A stretch of DNA of 64,000 bases from NCBI RefSeq assembly GCF_902728235.1, contig NZ_CACVBO010000001.1, positions 2,938,001 through 3,002,000 of the forward strand. Direction: 5' to 3'. The stretch is from Lentimonas sp. CC4. GTDB lineage: Bacteria; Verrucomicrobiota; Verrucomicrobiia; Opitutales; Coraliomargaritaceae. Of this stretch, positions 27,232 through 36,205 are shown piece after piece (position 1 is the stretch's first letter; every line of letters starts with the position of its first letter). Both the position numbers and the translations under genes were made by a program. The notes under the pieces are model-generated. The model did no database searches, had not been told where the DNA came from, and was given only the letters and a program-made list of their open reading frames with translations.

Positions 27232-28065
27232 ATGAAGCGACTTATTTGCTGCCTGCAATCTTGCTTTGCCGTTGAGTTGTTAGGCATTCTGTATTTTTTT
27301 ACGACTGTGCTCCCCTCAAATATAGAGATTGTAGTGGTAACGCCCGTCTGGAATGACTCCCGACGCTTGGAACTGTTTGGGCCGAAGCTGGCACAAGCGC
27401 TGTCGAGCTCTGACCTCTCCGTGCGTTGGATCGTGGCGGACGATGGTTCGTCTCCACTGGAGAAAGGCAAGGTTTCGGCACTGGTTGAGTGCATGAAGGT
27501 CATTTATCCAAATGTTGAAGCGATGCTGTTTGAAGAGCGCTCGCGAAAGGGCGGGGCGATCTATCAGGCGTGGGATGCATGTCCAGAAGCGGATTTACTG
27601 GCCTTTGTCGATGCCGATGGCGCGATCGATGCAGGGTCGCTCCTGCGCTTGATCGAACGTGCGTGTGAGCAGTTTCCAAATACAGGTGTGATTGGTATTC
27701 GTCGTGATTCGGTGGATACACCGACGCATCGTCCATGGTCACGTGCGTTATCGTTTCGGATATTTGCTGCCTTAGTGCGCGGGCTGATTGGGATTGATTT
27801 TGAAGATACGCAATGCGGGGCAAAGGTCATTCCTGGAAAGGCGTATCGCGTGGTGGGAGATCAATTGATGGAGCGCGGCTTCGTATTTGACGTAGAGTTA
27901 CTGCAGGCCTTGGTCGCACATGGTTGTGAGATCGAGCAGATGGCGATACCATGGCGGGAAATGCCCGGAGGCAAGGTGAAGCCGCTGCGTGACGCGTGGG
28001 GGATGATTGGCGGGCTGTTGCGTATTCGGAAACGGATGAAGCGCGCGGGGAGTAGTCCTGATTGA
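27232..28065 (+). CDS. GT2 family glycosyltransferase, dolichyl/polyprenyl-phosphate mannose synthase-like
   Basis: A cytosolic or membrane-associated GT-A transferase. EIVVVTPVWND begins the domain, ADDGSS and FVDADGAIDAGSL (the D-x-D metal site) follow, and EDTQCGAKVIPG and REMPGGKV match the DPM1/DPG-synthase pattern, suggesting transfer to polyprenyl phosphate. The ATG at 27232 gives 277 residues, but a GTG at 27307 would start directly before the conserved strand and leave more room for the divergent promoter; this cannot be settled by eye. Divergent to the membrane glycosyltransferase, with which it probably forms a donor-transferase pair. Confidence 0.85.
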   Translation: MKRLICCLQSCFAVELLGILYFFTTVLPSNIEIVVVTPVWNDSRRLELFGPKLAQALSSSDLSVRWIVADDGSSPLEKGKVSALVECMKVIYPNVEAMLFEERSRKGGAIYQAWDACPEADLLAFVDADGAIDAGSLLRLIERACEQFPNTGVIGIRRDSVDTPTHRPWSRALSFRIFAALVRGLIGIDFEDTQCGAKVIPGKAYRVVGDQLMERGFVFDVELLQALVAHGCEIEQMAIPWREMPGGKVKPLRDAWGMIGGLLRIRKRMKRAGSSPD

Positions 28066-28149
28066 TGACTGGCGGTGATCGCTCCTTCGGGTGAATGTCA
28101 TTTCATATTTCGATACCTTCTTACTTTTCGTGAGTAATGAAAATCCAAA

Positions 28150-28263
28150 CCACTGAATTTTAGCCAAAAAAGGCACGAAGAAGGACAAAAACGAACAGCA
28201 GGAATTTTCGTGTTTCGCCCTTCGGTTGATTTTCGCTGCGCTCGGAAGTGCCTCTTTGTGGCC
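28150..28263. repeat. Possible diverged relative of repeat B
   Basis: Starts with AACCACTGAATTTTAGCC and GGCACGAAGAAGGACA, and ends with GTGCCTCTTTGTGGCC. Wording such as 'aaccac...cacgaag...ttcgtg...gtggcc' resembles repeat B but alignment is weak and ends are not clean. Confidence 0.35.
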
Positions 28264-28291
28264 ATCAAACTCCTATGGCTAGAGCGTCACA

Positions 28292-29032
28292 CTATTCACC
28301 TTTGTTATGCGTCTTGCGGTAGCGGCCTGGAGCCATGCCGAAGAGTTTTTGGAATTCGCGGGTGAAGTGACTGTGATCGTAAAACCCGACTTCTTGGGCG
28401 ATCTCGCTTACGGTGTGGTCGCTGTGCATTAAGATCTGGCTGGCGCGCGTGAGTCGATACCGGATAAGAAAGCGGGAGGGCGTCTGCTCAAAGACGGTGC
28501 GGAAACGGCGCTCGAATTGGCTGATCGATAAGTTGGCGACTTTGGCGAGCTGAGCCATCTCAATGGGCTCGGAAAAGTGCTGGTTGATATAATCGACCAC
28601 CGCATTCATTCGGCGGTAGGGCTGCCAGGCGTTGTCGCTACGGTCGAAGTCGCGCATGCAGCCGATGATGCCGACGCAGGCTCCTTGGTTGTCGTAGAGC
28701 GGGAATTTACTGGTGACGTGCCAAGACACCGAGCCATCGGGGTTGGCGACTAACTCGACGCGGCGCAGGATAGGTTCACCGCTGTCCATCACTTGTGCGT
28801 CATCTTTAGCGTAGTGAGCGATCATGTAGCTAGGAAAGAAGTCGAGGTCGGTCTTACCTACGAGGTCTTCTTCGCTGCTTAGACCGAGTTTTTCCAATTG
28901 TAGGTTATTGGCTCCGATAAAGCACCCGTTGCGATCTTTCATGAAGAAATAGACGTCACCGAGTGCAGAGAACAGCGCGAGAATACTGTTTGGGTCTAGG
29001 TTCTGGTGGGGGATGGTAGGGTGCGTATTCAT
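28292..29032 (-). CDS. AraC-family transcriptional regulator with N-terminal PAS domain
   Basis: A 246-residue regulator: PAS domain (about residues 20-135, with DVYFFMKDRNGCFIGANNLQ, EDLVGKTDLDFFP and GIIGCMRDFD) followed by an AraC-type double helix-turn-helix (about 150-240, with MAQLAKVANLSISQFERRFR and EVGFYDHSHFTREFQKLFG). The PAS pocket probably binds a small metabolite in the cytosol. The ATG at 29032 starts the conserved part; an in-frame ATG lies upstream at 29077. It is divergent from the epimerase/ThuA/sulfatase cluster, with 124 bases between the starts, and is the most likely regulator of it. Confidence 0.9.
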   Translation of the reverse strand: MNTHPTIPHQNLDPNSILALFSALGDVYFFMKDRNGCFIGANNLQLEKLGLSSEEDLVGKTDLDFFPSYMIAHYAKDDAQVMDSGEPILRRVELVANPDGSVSWHVTSKFPLYDNQGACVGIIGCMRDFDRSDNAWQPYRRMNAVVDYINQHFSEPIEMAQLAKVANLSISQFERRFRTVFEQTPSRFLIRYRLTRASQILMHSDHTVSEIAQEVGFYDHSHFTREFQKLFGMAPGRYRKTHNKGE

Positions 29033-29156
29033 TGTTCCGTGACTGAGGTTTTGAATTAATGCCGAATATATACACATAAATGCTTAAAATTTCCAAGTTA
29101 TTTTAACCATGGTTCTGTTACTCTAGTTAGCATACCCGTCCAACATATATACCCAC

Positions 29157-30032
29157 ATGCGTTTAGGCCTTAATACTTTTCTTGTTAGCTCCGGATTTAC
29201 CGATGCAGATCTACCTTTGATTCAGCAGTTCAAGTCTTATGGAGCTGAAGTCATCGAGCTCGCTATCGTAGAGCCGAGTGAGGTTACTGTCTCAAAACTG
29301 TCGGCAGCGTTGGAGGCAGCTGAAATGTCATGCCCTATCATCTGTGGCGCATTTCCTACTGGGCGCGACTTGCGTGGGAATACAGATGAAGTTGCGGCGA
29401 CTGTGACCTATTTGAATGAGCTGATCGATCTGGCCGTTCGATTGGGATCAAAGATTGTATGTGGTCCGTTTTATTCGACAACCGGGCGTGCCGGGAGTCA
29501 CACGGCTGAGGAACGTGAGCAGCAATTGGAGCAAATCGCGTCCGCGCTGAAGCCGATTTGTGATAAAGCGGAAGCTGTTGGAGTAACTTTAGCGATGGAG
29601 CCGCTCAATCGGTTTGAGACAGATTGTGTTAATACATTACATCAAGCGGTCGATTTAATTAACCGCGTAGGGAGTTCTGCCCTAAAAATACACATTGATA
29701 CGTTTCACATGAATATTGAGGAGAACGACTCTGCTGCTGCGATTCTCGAGCACGCACACTATATCGGGCATGTGCATGCGAGTGCGAGTCATCGCGGGCT
29801 GTTGGGCCAGGATCATGTGGACTGGACCGGCGTGCTTTCTGCGTTACAGCGGATTGGTTATGACGGTGATATCGTGATCGAGAGCTTCTCTGAGGATAAT
29901 CAAGTAATTGCGCGCGCAGCAGCGATCTGGCGTCCTTTATATAACAGTCCCGAGCAGTTGTCGGTTGAGGGCTTGAACTTTCTTCGAAATACTTGGCAAC
30001 ACATCACCTCAAAAAGCTGTCAGAGCACATAA
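29157..30032 (+). CDS. TIM-barrel sugar isomerase/epimerase (AP endonuclease 2 family)
   Basis: A 291-residue xylose-isomerase-like TIM barrel, of the tagatose/psicose 3-epimerase type. Metal-binding residues are visible: AMEPLNRFETD (Glu), IHIDTFHMNIEE (Asp and His), IGHVHASASHRG (His) and IVIESFSE (Glu). GLLGQDHVDW is the usual substrate loop. No signal peptide. It is the first gene of a five-gene run of epimerase, two ThuA proteins, Gfo/Idh/MocA and sulfatase. The two proteins after it overlap or closely follow. It would interconvert ketoses or keto-sugars arising from oxidised glycan units. Confidence 0.88.
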   Translation: MRLGLNTFLVSSGFTDADLPLIQQFKSYGAEVIELAIVEPSEVTVSKLSAALEAAEMSCPIICGAFPTGRDLRGNTDEVAATVTYLNELIDLAVRLGSKIVCGPFYSTTGRAGSHTAEEREQQLEQIASALKPICDKAEAVGVTLAMEPLNRFETDCVNTLHQAVDLINRVGSSALKIHIDTFHMNIEENDSAAAILEHAHYIGHVHASASHRGLLGQDHVDWTGVLSALQRIGYDGDIVIESFSEDNQVIARAAAIWRPLYNSPEQLSVEGLNFLRNTWQHITSKSCQST

Positions 30033-30037
30033 TATTT

Positions 30038-30940
30038 ATGAAAGCGAAACAAACCCCTAATATTTTATTAAGTCTCATTCTTGGATTCTGTGGAGTGCAG
30101 GCTGCGTTTGCTGAAACAACTAAAGACATCATTTTTTTGGCAGGAAAGAAGAGCCACGGCTACGGGGCGCATGAGCACCGTGCGGGATCCATGTTACTGG
30201 CTCGCTGCTTCAACGAGAGCGGTCTCGATGTGAAAGCCAGTGTCGTCGATAATGGCGCTTGGCCTGAGACTGACGAAATGCCGGATGCGATCGTAATGTA
30301 TTGCGATGGATTTAAGCGCCACATGGCAAAGGAGCATCAAGATGAAATTCAAACTTGGGTGGACGCTGGCGTTGGTGTGTCTTGCTTACATTTTGGAGTC
30401 GAAGTCGAGCCTGACGTGCTGGGGCAGCAGTTCCTAGATTGGATCGGTGGTTATTTTGAAATAGGTTGGTCAGTGAATCCACATTGGGATGCGGAGTTTA
30501 CCGAATTCCCAGAGCACCCGATCACAAATGGCGTGGAGCCGTTTACAATTCGCGATGAGTGGTATTATCACATGCGCTTTCAACCAGACATGATGGGAGT
30601 GACTCCGATTCTGTCTGCTTTGCCGCCAGTAAGCACTTTGACCTCGCGTGCGAAAGATAAGAGGCGTGGTAGTAATCCTACGGTTATGGCTGAAGTGAGT
30701 GCTGGCCAGAAACAGCATGTGGCATGGGCTTACGAGCGCCCTGATGGTGGTCGTGGATTCGGATTTACGGGTGGGCATTTTCATAAGAACTGGCAGCAAG
30801 ATGACTTCCGAAAGCTCGTGCTCAACGCAGTGCTCTGGACAGCGAAGGGCGACGTGCCAGAGGGCGGCGTGCCATCTCGCACACCGAGTGATGCTGAATT
30901 AGAGCTGAATCAAGATTATCCCAAACCTCAGAAGAAATAA
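30038..30940 (+). CDS. ThuA-like domain protein, exported
   Basis: A 300-residue protein with a signal peptide (about 1-26, ending FAETT). The mature domain is ThuA-like, a glutamine-amidotransferase-fold family. Landmarks: DIIFLAGKKSHGYGAHEHR, PDAIVMYCDGFKRHM, CLHFGVEV and FGFTGGHFHKNW. ThuA proteins help convert disaccharides such as trehalose to 3-keto sugars together with Gfo/Idh oxidoreductases (ThuB), which fits the neighbouring genes. The ATG at 30038 lies 5 bases after the epimerase stop, so the two are likely co-transcribed. Activity of the exported forms is not established. Confidence 0.85.
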   Translation: MKAKQTPNILLSLILGFCGVQAAFAETTKDIIFLAGKKSHGYGAHEHRAGSMLLARCFNESGLDVKASVVDNGAWPETDEMPDAIVMYCDGFKRHMAKEHQDEIQTWVDAGVGVSCLHFGVEVEPDVLGQQFLDWIGGYFEIGWSVNPHWDAEFTEFPEHPITNGVEPFTIRDEWYYHMRFQPDMMGVTPILSALPPVSTLTSRAKDKRRGSNPTVMAEVSAGQKQHVAWAYERPDGGRGFGFTGGHFHKNWQQDDFRKLVLNAVLWTAKGDVPEGGVPSRTPSDAELELNQDYPKPQKK

Positions 30941-30959
30941 CTAAAACCCCCACTTTATT

Positions 30960-31763
30960 ATGTTACGAAAAATTACCCTATATCTCGTTGTGCTACTCGC
31001 AGCGTTGTCGCTGTGCAGCACTGCATCTGCGAAACCGAAAAAGGCAAAAGGCCCGATTATCAAGGCACTACTCATCACTGGCGGGTGCTGTCATGATTAC
31101 GACGCACAGCGCGAAGTGATTCCCGCAAGTATTGACCTGAATTCCAAAATGAAAGTGGAGTGGACGGTTCTGCATCAACGCACCAGTGACGGCAGCTTTG
31201 AGTTAGACTTTTATAAGAACCCAGACTGGGCGAAGGGCTACGATGTGGTCGTTCATAACGAATGCTTCGCGAAGATCGGTGATCCCGAATATATTGAAAG
31301 TATTCTGAAACCGCACCGCGATGGCGTGCCGGCAGTGCTTGTTCACTGCACCATGCACTGCTACCGCGAGGGGCCGACGAAGGAGGAGTGGTTTAAGTTC
31401 TGTGGTGTGCATTCGCCAGGACATGGACCGAAGCATCCCTTCGAAGTGCAGATCACTGAGCCAGAGCATGAGGTGATGCAAGGCATGATCAATTGGACGA
31501 CGCCGAACGGAGAACTCTATTATATTAATAAAATTTACCCAACGGCTACACCATTAGCTGAATCGAAGTCTAAAAAGACAGGTAAGATGAATACTAATAT
31601 CTGGGTGAATGCCTATGGACCAAACAAGACCCGTGTGTTTGCCACTACGATTGGCCATCACAACGAAACCATGCTGCAGGCCGAGTATATGGAAATGATA
31701 ACCCGCGGCTTCCTTTGGGCGGCCGGACAGTCTGTTTCCGAAAATATCCAATCTACTAAATAA
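30960..31763 (+). CDS. Second ThuA-like protein, exported
   Basis: A 267-residue protein with a clear signal peptide ([20 protein letters not shown], then TASA). The mature part has [40 protein letters not shown] and [10 protein letters not shown], the pattern of ThuA-like domain proteins. The His/Cys-rich segments may bind metal. It differs clearly from its neighbour ThuA, so the two are not a recent duplication. It lies 19 bases after that gene and 24 bases before the Gfo/Idh/MocA gene. Confidence 0.85.
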   Translation: MLRKITLYLVVLLAALSLCSTASAKPKKAKGPIIKALLITGGCCHDYDAQREVIPASIDLNSKMKVEWTVLHQRTSDGSFELDFYKNPDWAKGYDVVVHNECFAKIGDPEYIESILKPHRDGVPAVLVHCTMHCYREGPTKEEWFKFCGVHSPGHGPKHPFEVQITEPEHEVMQGMINWTTPNGELYYINKIYPTATPLAESKSKKTGKMNTNIWVNAYGPNKTRVFATTIGHHNETMLQAEYMEMITRGFLWAAGQSVSENIQSTK

Positions 31764-31787
31764 CAAAAACATATCCCACCAGTTATC

Positions 31788-33074
31788 ATGAATAATTTCT
31801 CACGACGCGATTTTGTAAAAGCAGCAGCGGTGTCTGTCGCCGCAGTTTCCACTTTCAACATACTGGGTGCGCAAACTGTCAACGGTATCGGCACTCAAAA
31901 GGCGAAGGTCGGATTGATCGGTTGTGGCGGACGAGGCAAGGGGGCACTCGGGCAGTTCTTGCAGTCCTGTAAGATTCTCGGGATCGAGGTTGAAGTCGTA
32001 GCCGTCGCAGATGTTTTTGAGGATCGTGTCGATGGCACGATCAAACGATTCAAGATCGATGCTTCGAAGGGGTATTCAGGCTATGAATCCTATCGAAAGG
32101 TGACGGAGTCCGATGCCGAGTTTGTCATAATGGCGACACCTCCAAACTTTCGTCCGCAACATTTAGAAGCCTGTGTTGAAGCTGGGAAGCATTGCTTTAT
32201 CGAAAAGCCCGTTGCAGTCGATCCTGTAGGTGCGCGTAAAGTGATCGCGCTTGGAGAGCTCGCCAAGGCGAAGGGGTTGACCATCATCGCAGGCACGCAG
32301 CGTCGATACGATGCGAGCTATCAGATGACGAAGGCGAAGATTGAAGCAGGTGCGATTGGCGATATTGTGGGCGGAGTCGTTTCGTGGAACGGCCAAGTGC
32401 CATGGATTTCTTCACGTAAACCAGATCAGAGTGATGCGCATTATATGACGCGCAACTGGCTGAACTTTACCGAGCTCTCTGGTGACCACATCGTTGAACA
32501 GCATGTGCATCAGCTCGATGTTGCGAATTGGTATGTCGGGCGCACGCCAGTCTCATTTACAGGCATGGGGGGGCGCGCGCGCCGCGAGACAGGCAACCAA
32601 TTCGATTTCTTCAGTGTGGATGTCGATTACGGCGATGGCGTGCATATTCATAGTCAATGTCGTCAGATTGCGGGTTGCTATAATCGTGTTGGCGAGAGCT
32701 TTCGAGGCACTGAAGGGCAGACCATCGGCTCTAAAGTAAAGGGCAATGATGTGTCTGTGGCTGACATCAAACTAGAGTCTGGTGTGAGTCAGATCCAAGA
32801 GCATGTGGAATTAATTAAAAGTGCCCGAGGCTCAGGGACGCCGTTGAATTGCGCTCAAACCGTAGCGGAGTCGACGCTGTGTGCGATCGGTGGACGCATC
32901 TCTGCTTATACTGGGCAGTTAGTTCGTTGGGTGGATCTGGTCGCCAATCAAAAGTCTCCTTATTACGCGATGCAACTAGCTCCGAGTCCGATTGATTTCG
33001 AGCGTGGCACCGTCGTGATGCCAGCCGAAGTGGCTGCGATCCCTGGCAAAGAAATTAAGTTCCGTGATCGATAA
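31788..33074 (+). CDS. Gfo/Idh/MocA family oxidoreductase, Tat-exported
   Basis: A 428-residue NAD(P)-dependent sugar oxidoreductase. The N terminus SRRDFVKAAAVSVAAVSTF is a twin-arginine signal. The Rossmann domain has VGLIGCGGRGKGALG; the cofactor/substrate region has FIEKPVAVDPVGAR (the EKP motif with the catalytic Lys), AGTQRRYDAS, and the alpha/beta C domain follows. Export folded with bound nicotinamide cofactor is typical of this verrucomicrobial subgroup. Together with ThuA proteins it probably oxidises a glycoside at C3 (keto-sugar chemistry). The sulfatase begins 6 bases after its stop. Confidence 0.93.
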   Translation: MNNFSRRDFVKAAAVSVAAVSTFNILGAQTVNGIGTQKAKVGLIGCGGRGKGALGQFLQSCKILGIEVEVVAVADVFEDRVDGTIKRFKIDASKGYSGYESYRKVTESDAEFVIMATPPNFRPQHLEACVEAGKHCFIEKPVAVDPVGARKVIALGELAKAKGLTIIAGTQRRYDASYQMTKAKIEAGAIGDIVGGVVSWNGQVPWISSRKPDQSDAHYMTRNWLNFTELSGDHIVEQHVHQLDVANWYVGRTPVSFTGMGGRARRETGNQFDFFSVDVDYGDGVHIHSQCRQIAGCYNRVGESFRGTEGQTIGSKVKGNDVSVADIKLESGVSQIQEHVELIKSARGSGTPLNCAQTVAESTLCAIGGRISAYTGQLVRWVDLVANQKSPYYAMQLAPSPIDFERGTVVMPAEVAAIPGKEIKFRDR

Positions 33075-33080
33075 TTATTC

Positions 33081-34610
33081 ATGAATTTTTTAGCCACTTC
33101 ACTGTTCGCTTTCGCAGCACTCGTGATGTCGGCGAGTGCCGCGAAAAAGCCCAATATCATCGTTTTCCTAGTTGATGACATGGGGGTGATGGATACGTCA
33201 GTGCCGTTTCTTACGGACGATGCTGGCGACCCAGTGGTCTATCCGTTGAACGAATGGTATCGAACGCCGAGCATGGCGCGCCTTGCTGCTCAGGGCACCC
33301 GATTTAGCACCTTCTATGCGCAGAGTGTGTGCTCGCCGACACGGGCAACACTTATGACCGGGCAGAATGCCACACGTCACGCGACGACGCAGTGGATTCG
33401 ACCGGAGGGAAATAATAAGGGTAAGTTTGGTCCTAGTGATTGGAATTGGTCTGGTTTGAAAAAGGCAGATGTGACCTTGCCACGCATCTTACAAGGGGAG
33501 GGCTATCGCACACTGTTTCTAGGTAAGGCACACTTTGGGCCGCTTGATTCAGAGGGTGCTGATCCTTTGAACCTTGGGTTCGATGTGAATATTGGTGGTG
33601 CTCCTTGGGGGCGTCCTAAAAGCTACTTGGCGAGTAATCATTATGGGAATCATCCTAAGTATGCAAAGAAGATGACACATAATGTGCCGTATTTAGAGGC
33701 TTACTATGATAGCGATATTTTTTTGACCGAGGCGTTGACGCTCGAAGCCAACAAAGAAATCACTAAGTCAGTCGAAGCAGAGGAACCGTTCTTCCTCTAT
33801 ATGTCACACTATGCGCTTCATTCGCCGTTTGAATCGGATACACGCTTTGCTGCGAACTACGCCGATTCAGATAAGCCGGCGCGGGCACAAGCATTTGCGA
33901 CTTTAGTCGAGGGTATGGATAAATCGCTCGGCGACATCATGGATCACCTAGAGACGCTCGGCGTGGCAGAGGATACATTAATCTTTTTCTTGGGAGACAA
34001 CGGCACTGATGCGCCGCTAGGCAGCTCACATGAAGTCGGATGTGCCGCTCCACTCAAAGGCAAAAAGGGCACGCACTACGAAGGCGGCATGCGTGTGCCT
34101 TTTATCGCTGCATGGGCAAAGCCTGATGCAGCGAATGCATGGCAGCAGCAATTGCCGATTGCTGCAGGGACGATCCAGACACAACTCGGCACGATCATGG
34201 ATTTGTATCCCACAATTCTTGAAGTCGCAGGCGCGATGAACCCAGAGGAATATATCTACGATGGCTATGGACTAAAAACACTGCTCACGGGCGAGCGTGA
34301 TAAGTCGCACCCCGATGCGTTTTTGATGCACTTCCCGCATGATCACCGCAGTAAGTATTTTACCAGCTATCGAAACGGCGATTGGAAGCTCGTCTATCAC
34401 TACTATCCGAAAACGAACAAACAACAATCACACTACGAGCTGTTTAATTTAAAGGACGACTTCGCGGAGTCTACAAATCTCGCAAAGTCGAATCCTGAGA
34501 AGCTCAACGCAATGGTGAGGGCGATGGTCGCTCAGTTAGAGGCTGAAGAAGCCTTGTGTCCCGTCGATGCGAAGGGCAACGAGCTTCGGCCAGTAGTCCC
34601 TTCTATGTAG
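33081..34610 (+). CDS. Arylsulfatase-type sulfatase (S1 family), exported
   Basis: A 509-residue formylglycine-dependent sulfatase that removes sulfate esters from carbohydrates. The signal peptide is about residues 1-21. Metal ligands Asp32 and Asp33 lie in FLVDDMG; the maturation motif is QSVCSPTRATLMTGQ, with Cys84 converted to formylglycine by FGE; GKAHFG, SHYALHSPF, FLGDNGTD (late metal Asp-Asn) and KGKKGTHYEGGMRVPF are further family positions. No FGE gene is in the window. It ends a run of five close-packed genes with the epimerase, ThuA and Gfo/Idh/MocA genes, which argues for a sulfated glycan as substrate. It is followed by heptanucleotide tracts. Confidence 0.95.
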   Translation: MNFLATSLFAFAALVMSASAAKKPNIIVFLVDDMGVMDTSVPFLTDDAGDPVVYPLNEWYRTPSMARLAAQGTRFSTFYAQSVCSPTRATLMTGQNATRHATTQWIRPEGNNKGKFGPSDWNWSGLKKADVTLPRILQGEGYRTLFLGKAHFGPLDSEGADPLNLGFDVNIGGAPWGRPKSYLASNHYGNHPKYAKKMTHNVPYLEAYYDSDIFLTEALTLEANKEITKSVEAEEPFFLYMSHYALHSPFESDTRFAANYADSDKPARAQAFATLVEGMDKSLGDIMDHLETLGVAEDTLIFFLGDNGTDAPLGSSHEVGCAAPLKGKKGTHYEGGMRVPFIAAWAKPDAANAWQQQLPIAAGTIQTQLGTIMDLYPTILEVAGAMNPEEYIYDGYGLKTLLTGERDKSHPDAFLMHFPHDHRSKYFTSYRNGDWKLVYHYYPKTNKQQSHYELFNLKDDFAESTNLAKSNPEKLNAMVRAMVAQLEAEEALCPVDAKGNELRPVVPSM

Positions 34611-34630
34611 ATCGAAATAATTGATAAAAA

Positions 34631-34670
34631 GAGTAGTTAGAAGTCAGAAGACAGGAGTTAGAAGCTGAAT
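34631..34670. repeat. Heptanucleotide-periodic tract H4 (GTTAGAA units)
   Basis: Units GTTAGAA, GTCAGAA, GACAGGA, GTTAGAA, GCTGAAT are exactly 7 bp each. The tract starts 21 bases after the sulfatase stop and is the reverse complement type of tract H5, 80 bases downstream. Confidence 0.9.
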
Positions 34671-34750
34671 ATCAGTGCTTTATGAAGAATCTTCGATTCG
34701 CCAAATTGGCGACAGGAAATGCTCTCGTAAGCGTTTCATTACCAAGGACT

Positions 34751-34792
34751 AACTTCTGACTCCTAACTCCTAACTTCTAACTCCTGAATCTA
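34751..34792. repeat. Heptanucleotide-periodic tract H5 (AACTCCT units)
   Basis: Units AACTTCT, GACTCCT, AACTCCT, AACTTCT, AACTCCT, GAATCTA, each 7 bp. With H4 it forms a long imperfect hairpin enclosing about 80 bases. The Gfo/Idh/MocA gene begins 36 bases later. Confidence 0.92.
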
Positions 34793-34827
34793 GGATAATT
34801 GATAAATCACATCACCCCACAAATATT

Positions 34828-36195
34828 ATGAAGAAAATCGCATTGTCGCAAACAACCGCAACTCGCCGCGGCTTCATTCAGAAAAGTGCACTCGCTGGAG
34901 CAGGGCTGCTACTCATGCCTTCTGGCTCATTATTTGGTGCCGGTGCTGCCAGTAACCGCCTCAACATCGCGCTGATTGGTGCCTCCGGTCGCGCGAAAGC
35001 GCACTATGGAACGCTCAAGAGTGAGAACGTCGTCGCGATTTGTGAAGTGAACGATTTGAACCTGCCGGATGCGATGCGGCATTTTCCGAAAGCGAAGGTC
35101 TACAAGGATTGGCGCAAGTGCCTCGATCATCCAGGCATTGACGCGGTGCTGTGTTGCACCCCCGACCACCATCATGCTTTCATTTCGAATTGGGCGCTCA
35201 ATCGTAACCTGCACGTTTATATGGAAAAACCACTCGGCATCACTGTCGAAGAGGCGCGCACCGTGCGAGCCACGTATCTCACTAAGAAGGATAAGCTCGC
35301 CACTCAAGTTGGCATGCAACGCCACGCATATGATAACTTCTCCCGCCTGCGTGAGATGATTCATGATGGAGCGATCGGAAACGTTAAGGATGTGCATGTG
35401 TGGGGTAATCGTCAGATTCCAAAGCCGGGTTATTTGCCAGGTGTCAGTCCGATTCCCTCGACCTTGAATTGGGATCTATGGCTCGGACCATCGCCGGAGC
35501 ATCCGTTCAACCCTGAGTATGTGTCTAAGAATAACGGCTCCAACTGCCTGAATTGGAATATGTATTGGGACTTTGGCATTGGCCAGATGGGGGATATGGG
35601 CAGCCACACTATGGATCTTGTTTGGAATGCACTCGATGCCGACTTGCCAACCTCAGTTAAAGCAAGTTCTTCAGAGCCATTCAATCCCCAGGTGACACCG
35701 GTTAACCTGACGTCCACTTATATGTTTCCGAAGAACGACTGGCGTGGAGAAACGCGTGTCACTTGGTATCAAGGAGGCGCGATGCCTAAATCACCTTCTA
35801 GTTGGATCGATCTTAAGAAGATCGGCCACGGCGCGATGTTCAAGGGCGATAAGGGATTCATCATTGCTGACTTTAAGAATCGTTTACTCTACCCATCAGG
35901 TAAAGAAACCGACCTCACTTATTTTAAACCACGTAGCAAAGGCGAACTCACGCCACCTCTTGGGAATTTTCAAGCGCAGTGGACTGCAGCGTGTAAGAAC
36001 GGCAAGCCCTCCGAGACTGCTTGTAACTTCGAATATAGTGCCAACATGATCGAGACCATGTGCCTCGGACTCGCGGCTTTCCGTGCGGGAGGTTCGCTCG
36101 ACTATGATGCCGTGCGCGGGCAGTTTACTAACAATGCGGCAGCCAACCAATATCTGACCAAAGCATACCGTGCTGGTTGGACGATGAACGGCTAG
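34828..36195 (+). CDS. Gfo/Idh/MocA family oxidoreductase, Tat-exported (second)
   Basis: A 455-residue exported sugar oxidoreductase. The N terminus [20 protein letters not shown] is a twin-arginine signal. The Rossmann start [45 protein letters not shown] with the catalytic EKP lysine, and [10 protein letters not shown] follow, then [19 protein letters not shown] and [14 protein letters not shown], features of the large subgroup common in verrucomicrobia and planctomycetes. It lies 217 bases after the sulfatase gene and may be in the same regulon, although tracts H4 and H5 intervene. Substrate unknown. Confidence 0.93.
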   Translation: MKKIALSQTTATRRGFIQKSALAGAGLLLMPSGSLFGAGAASNRLNIALIGASGRAKAHYGTLKSENVVAICEVNDLNLPDAMRHFPKAKVYKDWRKCLDHPGIDAVLCCTPDHHHAFISNWALNRNLHVYMEKPLGITVEEARTVRATYLTKKDKLATQVGMQRHAYDNFSRLREMIHDGAIGNVKDVHVWGNRQIPKPGYLPGVSPIPSTLNWDLWLGPSPEHPFNPEYVSKNNGSNCLNWNMYWDFGIGQMGDMGSHTMDLVWNALDADLPTSVKASSSEPFNPQVTPVNLTSTYMFPKNDWRGETRVTWYQGGAMPKSPSSWIDLKKIGHGAMFKGDKGFIIADFKNRLLYPSGKETDLTYFKPRSKGELTPPLGNFQAQWTAACKNGKPSETACNFEYSANMIETMCLGLAAFRAGGSLDYDAVRGQFTNNAAANQYLTKAYRAGWTMNG

Positions 36196-36205
36196 AGCAC
36201 CATTT

